In this document: positions 54,000 to 64,000 of the stretch, piece by piece
Layout of the letters: every line of letters begins with the position of its first letter
How positions within the stretch are numbered: the stretch's first letter is position 1
The notes under the pieces: model-generated
The model's input: only the letters and a program-made list of their open reading frames with translations
Told to the model about the DNA's origin: nothing
The model's database searches: none
Assembly (NCBI GenBank): GCA_012934845.2
Contig: WNNJ02000251.1
Location: 1-64,000 of the forward strand
DNA: 64,000 nt
DNA from: Pomphorhynchus laevis
Taxonomy: Eukaryota; Acanthocephala; Palaeacanthocephala; Echinorhynchida; Pomphorhynchidae
Direction of reading: 5' to 3'
Made by a program: the position numbers and the translations under genes

Positions 54000-55380
54000 G
54001 AAACTATTTTTGCATGAGCATTCATGCATGCCATATAATATAAAATATAATACATTAAATAATGAAATTTTAAGAATTGCAACAATATGTAATGATATTG
54101 GCTTTCTTCAAAATCATTTAAATAATTTAATAGATACATATTTTAAACTAGGTTACTATAAAAATAACATCAAGCAGAAAATAGTAAAATATATAAATCA
54201 ACACAATGATACAAAGAATAAATTTAAACATAAAAAAATGTCTGAAATGAATGTCTGAAATGTATAAATACTTGTTAAGTAATATGTTAGGAGGTATGGG
54301 ATATTTTCATGGTCAAGCTAAAGTGCAGAAAGATTCAGATACGTCTTTTCGTCGATATTGGCCAGCATCACTCTTTTCTGCAGTGCCGTCAAGATCAGTT
54401 TTTCCAAGAGGATTTATGTGGGATGAGGCATTTCACCATTTACTGATATCTAGATGGGATCGTCAATTGAGCGTAGAAGTCCTTGCCTATTATCTCGACA
54501 TGATGAACGCTGATGGATGGATGCCAAGAGAAATAATTTTAGGATACGAATCTGAGTTTCATGTTCCATCTGAATTTGTTATTCAGCATAATAGCCATGC
54601 TAATCCACCTGCTTGGATTTTAACAGTTGATCATTTACTTACAATGAAAAATTCAAGCGATGAATTAGAATACTGGAATAGGACTGTTGATCGATTGAAG
54701 CATTGGTTGAAATGGTTTCAAAGAACCCAGCACGGTAAAATTAAAGGTTTATTTCGTTGGAGAGGACGAAATTCATCGACTGTAAGTGAACTAAATTCTA
54801 AGACGCTTACCTCGGGTCTTGACGATTATCCAAGAGCGTCTCATCCGACTGACGATGAAAGACATGTCGATCTGTTTTGTTGGTTACTTTATGCGGAGAG
54901 AGTGATGAAACAACATTTCAACTTGGACGTTAATTTAACGCTAAATGGATTTTCCGGTCTTAAAAATTTACATTATTACGATCACGCATTCCGGGACTAT
55001 GGTCTTAAAATGTCTGAAATGAATGTCTGAAATGTATAAATACTTGTTAAGTAATATGTTAGGAGGTATGGGATATTTTCATGGTCAAGCTAAAGTGCAG
55101 AAAGATTTTTTATATTACTATAAAAATAACATCAAGCAGAAAATAGTAAAATATATAAATCAACACAATGATACAAAGAATAAATTTAAACATAAAAAAA
55201 TGTCTGAAATGAATGTCTGAAATGTATAAATACTTGTTAAGTAATATGTTAGGAGGTATGGGATTGTGTTTTTTGTGTTTTATCATTGTGTTGATTTATA
55301 TATTTTAATATTTTCTGCTTGATGTTATTTTTATAGTAACCTAGTTTAAAATATGTATCTATTATATGTTAAAATGTCAT
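54000..55380 (+). mobile_element. Chimeric block: family P fragments around a glucosidase I exon
   Basis: The order is P RT C-terminus (54,000-54,240), MOGS segment (54,251-55,009), a repeat of the MOGS start (55,010-55,108), a P C-terminus again (55,112-55,200), a third short MOGS start (55,201-55,264) and an inverted P fragment (55,270-55,380). A 13-base duplication ATGTCTGAAATGA marks each P/MOGS joint. Confidence 0.75.
54251..55030 (+). CDS. MOGS: Mannosyl-oligosaccharide glucosidase (glucosidase I), exon or exon copy
   Basis: Glucosidase I (GH63) removes the outer glucose from the N-glycan precursor in the ER. Recognisable strings are SNMLGGMGYFHGQ, SLFSAVPSRSVFPRGFMWDE, MNADGWMPREIILG, HANPPAW, FRWRGR and SGLDDYPRASHP. 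They cover roughly the central catalytic part. The amino-terminal region and the C-terminal part of the catalytic domain are not in the window. The frame is open for 259 codons and then ends in the MSEMNV repeat. Open frame and high conservation suggest either a live exon whose flanks were remodelled by P insertions or a recent copy. No convincing splice sites were found at its borders. Confidence 0.8.
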   Translation: MSEMYKYLLSNMLGGMGYFHGQAKVQKDSDTSFRRYWPASLFSAVPSRSVFPRGFMWDEAFHHLLISRWDRQLSVEVLAYYLDMMNADGWMPREIILGYESEFHVPSEFVIQHNSHANPPAWILTVDHLLTMKNSSDELEYWNRTVDRLKHWLKWFQRTQHGKIKGLFRWRGRNSSTVSELNSKTLTSGLDDYPRASHPTDDERHVDLFCWLLYAERVMKQHFNLDVNLTLNGFSGLKNLHYYDHAFRDYGLKMSEMNV

Positions 55381-55504
55381 TAAATAAATTTTAATAAATT
55401 TAAATATAAAAAATACATTTATTTATATAAATAATCATAATCCTTGTAATCTAATCCTTAAAATCTCATATAATTATTTATTATTTATCTTTATTTTTGA
55501 AAAG

Positions 55505-55830
55505 CCATCCTCCTGATGACTTCTAATCCTTTTTCTTATACATCGACTGTTATTTATTTGTCAATTCATAAAAATTGACTTTTGTTTTAATTTTAAATTT
55601 TTTATTTTAACTTGATATTATTAATTATTTATTCTTTATTTTTAATTTATATCGTAAAGATGACATATTTAAATTTACAAGAAACATATTTTTGCATCAG
55701 CATTCATGCATACATATAATATAAAATATAATACAGATAAAAGATGTTCCAATGGGAGGTGCCTTATTATTTGGGTGACTTTAAGCTAACTTATTTTTAA
55801 GACAGAATTCCTAAAAATATGTATTATACG
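55505..55830 (+). repeat. Repeat F copy followed by rearranged family P fragment
   Basis: F (CCTCCTGATGACTTCTAATC) at 55,505-55,640 is followed by P sequence in an unnatural order: the RKDDIFKFTRNIFLHQHSC region, then VPMGG, which normally precedes it. Confidence 0.6.
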
Positions 55831-55943
55831 GCATTATTATTTTTTTACTGATTTTCAGGAAAGTTTGATAATGTTTTTCTTTTTATTATAATGGAGAATT
55901 ATAAATCAACCAAATATTACTAAATATTTATTAACTTGATCGC

Positions 55944-56088
55944 ATCTGTTAAATAAAAGACAAAACACTTTTGTTTAATATATTTAAAATTTAATTTAGA
56001 GTTTTTTATATATAACAAAACTTTAAATTAAATTTTAAATAAATTAAACAAAAGTATTTTGTCTTTTATTTAACAGATACAATCGATT
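55944..56088. repeat. Long inverted repeat, about 60-bp arms
   Basis: ATCTGTTAAATAAAAGACAA ... and its near-exact reverse complement are separated by about 15 bases. No coding sequence lies in it. Confidence 0.8.
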
Positions 56089-56494
56089 TCATAACAATCA
56101 GATCGCAAAACTAAGGTGCATGTTTTGAAATAAAAGTATGAATAAATATAGTTAAATTAAATAAATTTATCAAAAATGACTTTTATTTTAAGCCAACAGC
56201 AGTACACTACATTTCAATTGTAGCAATGACTACACAAGTCGTTTCTGATACATCGTAAGTTATTTATTAGTTAATTCATAGCAATTAATTTTAATTTTGA
56301 ATCTCAATTTTAAATTTTAATGTTATAATGAATTTTTAGCTTCATTACAAATAACTTAATTATAATTTATAACTTCATTATAAATAATAATTATATATTA
56401 TTTAACGACCTGTGAATTAGCATTATTAATTTGGTAGATGTTTGCTTCTTAACTTTGTAGTTTTTAATAACGTTTTGGTGTTGATCCTCCCTAA

Positions 56495-56960
56495 TCGACC
56501 GTGATTGGAGAGGGTTATTATTTTGCTTCCTCAGGTGGGTTTGGTGGCTCGGCGCAGAGAGTAATACAGGCTATAGCATCGAGAATCAGTATGAAACAGA
56601 AGAAAAGTTATCCAAGTGTCATTTTGTGGTTGAGAACAAAAATTAGCTTAACGCTGGCAAAATCTGTTTCCCAATGTTTACGTTCACCGCGATCGAGAGT
56701 TCACAAGCCCGTAAACACGTTGAGAGACTTAATGTTGCAGGTGGGACTGTCTTGCGCGGATTCTTGCTGAAATCATCATGATCAGTTTGCTAAACAGGCA
56801 GACGGAGAATGAGAGGAATCATAGTGAGAACCAGAGGACACCCTATTCTTAAAGAAAACCAATAATATCTTTATGGGACTTATTTGCGGGTAACTATGTT
56901 TAATAATTGAATTTAATTTAAAAGAGGAGACTCAAAAAAATTACTACAGGTAAAAAAATT
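56495..56960 (+). pseudogene. RLE-type element B6, 3' end
   Basis: SSGGFGGSAQRVIQAIASRI and AKSVSQCLRSPRSRVHKPVN match the C-terminus of the B ORF. The 3'UTR has ACTTATTTGCGGGTAACTAT (56,878-56,897), a variant of the B2 motif. Confidence 0.75.
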
Positions 56961-57044
56961 ATAATAATATATTTTTTATTAAATCAAAGCTTCCCTTGAA
57001 TGAACTCGATAAATGTTTTTAAGGTTTAATACAAATAATGTTAA

Positions 57045-57245
57045 TGTTTTATAGGAAACATTTTCTTGATCTGCTTCGGCGAATGCAGTGAGATGCAGCA
57101 CGTACCAACAGAAATAGAAGCTTCCGCCTTATAAGGTGCAATATGTCGGGATAACTGACGCATGCTTGTTGCGATTTCATACGAACGATATTTTTTTAAA
57201 CTCTGCCTTATCCGAATCCTGCACAACCATTAGATGCGAATATTA
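57045..57245 (-). pseudogene. RLE-type element B7, C-terminal scrap
   Basis: The minus-strand reading SYPDILHLIRRKLLFLLVRA followed by ASHCIRRSRSRK parallels SYPSVILWLRTKISLTLAKS of B6. Stops interrupt it. Confidence 0.55.
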
Positions 57246-57249
57246 CAAG

Positions 57250-57858
57250 AAATAAACTACTCCTTTCGTTTTTTATAATTCCCTCTTCTTTCGAGCCTCA
57301 TGATAGTGGAAGCTTGCCTCTGTTGAGTGTGGGCACGATATGACATGTTGATTGAATATGGCGACGTCAAGAAACGTCTGCGCGTATCTTGACCAAATAA
57401 ACCACAGCGGACAATATATTATATAATTTAGGATTATAAATAATAATTTTTTTATAAACCTTTAATTTTTTCTATTTTACAAATATTTTAGTGCTTTTTA
57501 TGTGGATTTTGTGATATGTTTCCGTTATTGACTAAAGCAGAAACTTTTGTTGAATGATTTCATAGGATATTTGTGTTGCTATAATCGTTTTTTGGTTGTC
57601 CTTTTGCCCTATTCACACACTTAGGCAATTCTTGGATTGGATTTGTTATAAGACTCCTAATTTGGTTTTAACTAGTTTGTGTCGTTGTGCCGTTGACAGA
57701 CTTATTACCCATAATGAGCAATAAATCGGCCACAATATTACATTATTGTAAAACATTAATTGTAAATGTCATAATATTATGTTATAATATTTCATTTTAG
57801 AAATTGCAAAGGCAGCAAAAAATAAAGAATTGTATTTGTCATTCAGAAATGTACTTAC
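57250..57858. other. Downstream of the GlyRS exon, last exon not found
   Basis: The final part of glycyl-tRNA synthetase should lie below 57,858 on the minus strand, but no matching exon was seen here. Confidence 0.4.
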
Positions 57859-58146
57859 ATTAACACGAAGTTGGGTCATCATGTCTCTCTCACGTAGAGT
57901 AACGCTCTGCGGACTAATGTTAATGGAATCAAAGTCGACAGTTATACAAAACGGTACACCCATTTCGTCAGTTCTCGCATAACGTTTCCCTATAGATACA
58001 CTAGTACTCCTTTCTACCTTGTGAGATATTAAATTCTCGCTAAGGAGATCGCTGACTATTCCACACACATCCATTAATCTCTGATCGCCACTAAGTGGTA
58101 AAACGACACACTTATAAGGTGCTATGCTTGGAGGTAGTGACAAATA
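57859..58146 (-). CDS. GARS1: Glycyl-tRNA synthetase, anticodon-binding-domain exon
   Basis: The exon encodes YLSLPPSIAPYKCVVLPLSG, SVSIGKRYARTDEMGVPFCI and TVDFDSINISPQSVTLRERD, the C-terminal anticodon-binding domain of eukaryotic class II GlyRS (charges tRNA-Gly in cytosol and/or mitochondria). The acceptor is TTTTCTGTCTTTTAG and the donor GTAAGTA, giving exactly 96 codons. The phase joins the exon at 62,355-62,464 as DAQRT-YLSLPP, the order found in other animals. SHKVERSTSV replaces the usual SHKVDDSSG, a mild change. Confidence 0.85.
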
Positions 58147-58756
58147 CTAAAAGACAGAAAACATAAAATTAAATTTAAAAAGTTTAAAATCACTAAACAA
58201 TTATTTAGATAAATAATTTGGTAAATAATTGCATTCTGTAATTATTCAAACAATATATATAAGGGATATAATAATAATATATTATCATAATAATTATATA
58301 AGGGATATATTTTTAAATTTTACTTTAAATTGGAATTTTTACTTTGAATTTTATAATTTATAAACAAACATTATATAATGGATGTATTTTTGAATTTTAT
58401 TTTAAATTTGAATTTTTGATTTTATTTTAAATTTGAATTAAAAAATAAAAAAATAATGGATGCGAAATATATTCTAATAATCATGGTCAACAAACACGTG
58501 AGTAAGTGATAATTACAAGCAACTGGTATATGTCTACTTTAAATGAACATTTAAGCAATTACCGGAAGAATCTAAATAGCAGATACTTCGAAGTTCAAGC
58601 ATAATAAGAAAGAAACCTGACAGAAAAGGGCACAATAGATTGCATGATGATACATTCATCAACGTGGCGATTGATATTGAGAATAACCTAGTGACGTCTA
58701 ACGCTAATTATTTGTTCATTTTTGTGTAACTTGCTAGTATTGCGACGTATTTTAGT

Positions 58757-59140
58757 CTTATCATGTGGATTTTACTTGGCTACAATTTCCCTAAACAAAC
58801 AATACAGTATGGAGCGCGTGTTATGTTCAGTAAGCCTTAAGTAAAATCAAAAACGGCAGCAGAGAAAAACTACAAATATTGGAAGCGGACCATTGACAGT
58901 TTTTTAGAAGCATGTGACGACCAGTCACTTAACAAGCTCAAATGCCTCATTATATATCAGTACGACGATATACGGGCTTATATCAGATCAGGATAAATAC
59001 AAAGGATTTATTGAGATCTTTCATAGACTACAAATATGGGAAGCGGATATTGACAATTTTCTAGAAGCATATGGCAAACATCTTGTGGATTTTACTTGGC
59101 CGAAATGGTTATATATCAAAAAGAATTGGAAGAAATAAAA
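58757..59140 (+). other. Unrecognised duplicated reading frame
   Basis: The string CTACAAATATTGGAAGCGGA with its following ~30 bases (58,870-58,918) recurs at 59,028-59,077, and GTGGATTTTACTTGGC occurs at 58,764 and 59,083. The second copy reads LQIWEADIDNFLEAYGKHLV. No family was recognised. It may be a decayed repeat protein. Confidence 0.35.
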
Positions 59141-60722
59141 CGATCTGCAACTTCTTGAGGTGATTATCCTAATCAATCACCCTGATTTTAGGATGATTGA
59201 TTTTTAAAGTTTTATTTCATGTATAAAACTGATGGTTTAAATTATGGAACAATACAAACATGTTCTGGACAGGCCGTACTCCAACAAATTGGCGATCGTA
59301 AATGATGGCAGCGACACTATGTGTAAACACTAAAGTTTATAACCACACACTAATTATACTGGTTGTGACATTAGAAGTATGTCCAACTATCGAAAAAAAG
59401 TTTTATTTATTGCCGACGAACGGGAGGCATTTGATTATATGGTAAATATAGGCTTACCGCTCGCAAAAATATGGATACAATGACGATTCTCCTTGGTATT
59501 AAGTCAAAAAATTGAAATACTATAGAATTCTGCTTTTTTAAACACGATTTTTTCGCGTTTAGGAAAAATAATAATTAGGTGACTTTACATTTTTTATTAG
59601 ACTCCCTGCTTAAAACGTAATCTCATAATATAAAACAATTTATTATCATATTATCGTATATAAAATTATTCCATTTCGATTCTAGTGCTTTCTATAATCA
59701 TAAAAGATCTAATTTACATATATAATATCGTTTTTACTTTGCTAATTATATTATGTGAATAATATACTAAACGAGTCATCAACAAAGTTAAGAGCTGCAT
59801 TCTAAACTGCTTTCAGCTTCATTGCAATAATGATTATAACAGCTTGAATTGAATGCATTTTCTCGCTTTTTGAAGATATTATCGATCGCGTAAATACCAA
59901 TGGCGTAGGATTTTAATTTCGAAGTAAATTTAATTCTGTCTTAGCTGTGTCTCCATGAATTAAAAAATATAACTTAGTCATAAATTGATTTTTCAAATAT
60001 TGATTGTTCACTCATTGATTTATCAGTTATTTTTAATGGCTACTTGCCGGTCATAATCAAGAGAAAATTCGTTCTTGTGCCTTTTATGTAAAACTTATCA
60101 AGAATTTGAGTCGATTTTAAAAATCCGATTTTGAAATAAATATATAAGAACTTTACATAGTATTTATTGTTTCAATTCTTTAATTTTCCCTCTAGATTCG
60201 TAAATTTATACAATTTGAATATTTATACAATTTTCGAATACATCAATTCGAAAATTGATGTCTTTAAGAAAACTAATGCAGATTAGTTTAATCTACATTA
60301 GAAAACTAATGCAGATTATATAATATATAATATAATAGTTAAAATCTATATAATATTTTACTAATAATATAATATGTAAGCACAACAATTTATTATCATA
60401 AAGTTTATATAATTATTATAATATAAATAAGTTAATATAAAACATGTTAATATAATATAAATAATAGTATATAGTATAATATAAATAATATATAATATAT
60501 TACTAAAATATATTAGTAATAGGCGTGCGTCCACGCGTTGGACGGGGCGGTAATCATATCGATTACAACGATAGATATGATCAATCTAGCCGAGGTGGTG
60601 GACATCAGACACAATACAATGATATATATAGTATATACTATAATATAAATAATATATAATATGATACTAAAATATATTATGGTCGTAGATGCCCCCAAGA
60701 ATTAAAAAATAGAACTTGGTAA

Positions 60723-61693
60723 ATATTTGGCAATTCAATTGGCCCCTTCAGACAAAAAAAATTCCGGAGAGGTCTATATTACCTAACTTTTGTCTGTAGA
60801 GGCCGATTGAATTAGAGAAAATCCGCTAATAAAGTTGTGTTTATTTGATTATCGGGGAAAGCTAATACATCAACTGATTACTCGTGTACATTTTTACTTT
60901 CCAAGGCTAATTAGTTACTCAATAGTAAATAGAGCTAATTGACAAGAATATACACTTTAACCATCAAATCAGCTAACTGAGTCTACGTATTGAATATAAT
61001 TATAAAATAAACAAAACATAATAATGCTAAATCAAAATTTAATAATTAAATATTAAAATTAATAATTGTTTTTAGATTTTCTATAATTTAATATCAAGTT
61101 AAAAAAATGAAATTTAAAATAAACGTCATTTTTATGAATTGACTAATAAGTAACAGACGTTGTATCAGAATAAGAATTAGAGGTCATCATGAGGAATTGC
61201 TATGCTATCAAACACGCTAAATTAAGAAACACAAATATCGCTTCTGTTGATTGCCCATTGACATTCAAAAACCATGCAACAAACAATCACTAAATTTGTT
61301 CTTAAATTCGTTCTTAATATAATTATAAAATAAACAAAACATAATAATGCTAAATCAAAATTTAATAATTAAATAATAAAATTAATAATTGTTTTTAAGA
61401 TTTTTTATAATTTAAATCAAGTTAAAAAAAAAATTGAAATTTAAAATAAACGTCATTTTTATGAATTGACTAATAAATAACAGACGTTGTATCAGAACAA
61501 GAATTAGAGGTCATCAGGAGGAACTGCTGAAATATTTGGCAATTCAATTGGCCCCTTCAGACAAAAAAATTTCCGAAGAGGTCTATAGTACCTAACTTTT
61601 GTCTATAGAGGCCGATTGAATTAGATAAAATCCGCTAATAAGTTATGTTTATTTGATTATCGGGGAATGGAAAGCATCAAAGCTGATTACTCG
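60723..61693. repeat. Direct duplication of about 165 bp around two inverted F copies
   Basis: GGCAATTCAATTGGCCCCTT ... TTTGATTATCGGGGAA at 60,723-60,866 recurs at 61,531-61,666. F copies in minus orientation lie between at 60,996-61,211 and 61,315-61,530. Confidence 0.75.
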
Positions 61694-61924
61694 AAAATGG
61701 ATGTCTTTAAGAAAACTAATTCAGAGTTAGACGATGATACCCAAGGAGAATATGGTTACCGCAGTAGAGGCGTGCAACCGCGCGTTAAACGGCGCCGTAA
61801 GATACCAAAAGACACCTGCTGCTTGTATTTTACAAACTTTAGATACGTAAAGTTTTTTATGGGTATAATTAACGCTAATTATCCGCGAATTTGGACAGAC
61901 GTGTTGAACTACTATGGAGTATGA
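61667..61924 (+). other. Unrecognised small ORF (85 aa)
   Basis: The reading contains a basic stretch GVQPRVKRRRKIPKD. A related string, GVRPRVGRGGNHIDYNDRYD, occurs at 60,521-60,580. It could be a scrap of an RGG-type protein or chance. It overlaps the intron of GlyRS on the other strand. Confidence 0.25.
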
Positions 61925-62354
61925 TGAAGAAAAATAGTTTAGAAAACCTCATTGTAATCGTCGCTCATTCAGTTAATATTCGTAAATGCAAGTAGCCTCT
62001 TTCAGAAAAAAGTTTCTTAAAAAGTATGTCTAAAGGAAAAATTTTGTCTAACGCCGAGATACAAAGAAAAAGCTAATTCATTATTAAATCTTATCTGTTG
62101 AAAAAAAATCATATAAGCATTTAAATGAACATAGTATTGAGACAGGGTATATAAACGAAACTGATTTAGAGTTCTGAGTCACAATGTTTTGAAAAGAATT
62201 CTATACTAATCTATACGTATTGATCAAAGACACTATAAGAGTTTAATTGAACTTTCCTAGAGCACAATTGAATATACACTATAGTTTAATTATAGTAACA
62301 TTTTAGAATTAAAGTATTTAAATTTCAATTCAACAATAAAATTAGCCTACGTAC

Positions 62355-62464
62355 TGTACGCTGAGCATCTGACTCTCTAATTCTGAAACAATGCTCCCAA
62401 ATAGAGTAGAGAATGCGTCCAATGCCAAATGACGGTTCAATAACAGACGGCACAAATGTTTCAT
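62355..62464 (-). CDS. GARS1: Glycyl-tRNA synthetase, motif 3-containing exon
   Basis: The exon encodes ETFVPSVIEPSFGIGRILYS and IWEHCFRIRESDAQRT. SVIEPSFGIGR is class II motif 3, whose Arg binds ATP. Acceptor TTTGTTTTAG and donor GTACGTAG fix the ends. The exon ends in phase 0, as the next exon needs. The upstream three quarters of the gene lie beyond or were not found in the last 1.5 kb. Confidence 0.85.
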
Positions 62465-64000
62465 CTAAAACAAATACTTTTCGTGAACAAATAATCACCA
62501 TAAATGTAACTTACAATTGACACTATATATTTCATTTGTAATGAATACCATATTAAACGGTAATGTTGTCAAACTGCCATCATCCATTTTCAAATCAAAT
62601 GAATCAGCCCTTATAAAGAGAATTGTTGAGGTTTCATCTATTTAAAAATGGTATCAATTCGAAAAGCTCCTAGGTGAATTGAAACAACTAGTTCAAATAT
62701 TAATTTGTTAGTTCAATGATAAAGCATAAATTTTTAAACGATTCGTTTATTTAATTTATTTAAAAAATAATAATTTTTTTTCAAATAAAGGAATTTTCAA
62801 TGTGAGAATAATTTATTTTTAAATTGTTGAGTTTTTCAATTTAAAATTCTTTTGTTTTGCCAAAAAATGACAAAATAAACAAAGATAGAATTGTCAAAGT
62901 TGACAAAAATATTAATATGATTTCATTTGAACGTAATTTTAAACTACATAAACATTATTTAATTATTATACAATAGATTAGAACACCAATTTTGATTAAA
63001 ATACGAAGGAAAGCTTTTAAGAATTATCGCATTTCTCGTTTTTATATTTATATTTTTTATTTCACATATTTTAATGCATTATTTTAATTTAATAATTCAT
63101 TCAGTAGCTAATGCATTTTAAGCTTATCTTAACATAAATAAAAATACACATATTAATACAAAAGAATTGCAAATTTAAATTAGAAATTAAAACTGAGCAA
63201 TTAGAAATAAACAATAACACAGAAGTATTGATTGAAATACAAAGGAAAAATAAATATTTAATTAGGAAAGCAAAAGTAAAGTGTCTATCATTTTATTATG
63301 TCTGTATCACTATTTATAAACCCAAAGAATAATATTTTAAACTACTAATATGCATTCAAGATGCGTTGAGTTTACCTTATTATAAAAATACAGTATTAAT
63401 CAATTTGTTCCGGATAAGTAATAATCCATTTGATTTTACATTTATATGCCTAAGTCAATGACTTCATCAAGACAATAACTGCTACTTTTACAGATTTAAG
63501 TACAAAATTTGTATACGCGCAAAAGGTGCTGATCCAGCATCATGGTCCAACATCATGATCAATAGAATTAATTGCTTGAAATGAAATAGCACATGCAGTA
63601 ACCCAAGTCATTATATCACACAATCAATTTGCACATTTAGCAAATTGAAATAATTTGCTAGATCGAAGTTGAGATCTTCAAGATATCATCAGTTCTATAA
63701 TTGAATGCATCAATTAACGAAATGCATTAATCGCTTCATTGGAAGTTGGACAGTTCAGAAAATGTGACTACGATTATTCGATTAGACAGACAATAATGAG
63801 CTGTCTTCTAAAGACCAGAAAACATTTGGGTCAATAACTAGAACAATAAGGAAAACACATGAGGAAAACGTTGAAAGAATTTGGAGTGTTATACAAACCT
63901 GGCTTCATAGCAGAAAATCATAATGGTAGACAAATAATACAAAATATTATTTAATTATATTTTCAACGAAGGCACATCTACTGCCTTCGTTGACAACATA
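62465..64000. other. GlyRS upstream intron or intergenic DNA
   Basis: AT-rich. No further GlyRS exon was recognised on the minus strand. The last ~300 bases are less AT-rich but unidentified. Confidence 0.4.

Larger units (their letters stand above)
58147..62354 (-). other. GlyRS intron, repeat-filled
   Basis: The 4.2-kb intron carries two F copies (60,996-61,211; 61,315-61,530) between direct duplicates of about 165 bases, an internally duplicated short reading (58,757-59,140) and AT-rich DNA. Bases 59,140-60,500 hold nothing recognised. Confidence 0.65.

Noticed and set aside
57041-57226. Last exon of glycyl-tRNA synthetase
   Set aside because: On reading all minus-strand frames this segment matches the C-terminus of the B elements, not GlyRS.
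61667-61924. Host gene exon with an RGG-like protein
   Set aside because: No family recognised, no splice sites fixed, and it overlaps a duplicated segment. Listed only as an unrecognised ORF.

Overview
The window looks like nuclear DNA of an AT-rich invertebrate animal. The evidence is spliced metazoan-type genes (an ankyrin-repeat/SOCS-box protein, glycyl-tRNA synthetase), an SRP-receptor beta gene, a glucosidase I exon, and a dense load of non-LTR retrotransposons and Penelope-like elements. The lineage cannot be fixed by eye. Several introns of the ankyrin gene are only 39-68 nt long, while its other introns are kilobases long and filled with retroelements. No retrovirus, LTR element or Polinton was recognised.

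Bases 1-19,150 are a retroelement block. LINE A (1-4240) has an APE-type ORF2 that follows ORF1 in the same frame after one UGA codon. Next come a 5'-truncated RLE-type element B1 (4250-8755) split by LINE C1, a truncated B3 (8757-9258), a tandem pair of hammerhead-ribozyme units (9346-9850), an apparently whole RLE-type element B2 (about 10,018-13,247), an inverted LINE H fragment, and an apparently whole two-ORF LINE D (about 14,400-19,150). A and B2 have different endonucleases but share a 5'UTR motif and a Cys-rich N-terminus.

Bases 19,150-23,280 are AT-rich repeats with LINE debris. Bases 23,281-39,346 hold one plus-strand ankyrin-repeat gene in eight visible exons ending in a SOCS-box-like region. 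Its long introns contain a Penelope-like element with inverted terminal repeats, LINE C2, an RLE-type element E1, LINE D2, and Penelope-like copies of a second family (P) with its terminal repeat F.

Bases 39,346-64,000 hold SRPRB (minus strand, 42,441-43,187), a nested P/F cluster, the decayed LINE C3 (45,100-48,790), further RLE-element 3' ends, a decayed LINE A relative, a glucosidase I (MOGS) exon embedded in repeated P fragments (54,000-55,380), and two minus-strand exons of glycyl-tRNA synthetase separated by a repeat-filled 4.2-kb intron.

Host genes are few. They act in SRP-dependent targeting to the ER, N-glycan trimming, tRNA charging and probably ubiquitin-ligase substrate recognition. 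Most of the remaining DNA is retroelement sequence, and several families repeatedly end next to (TTA)n tracts.
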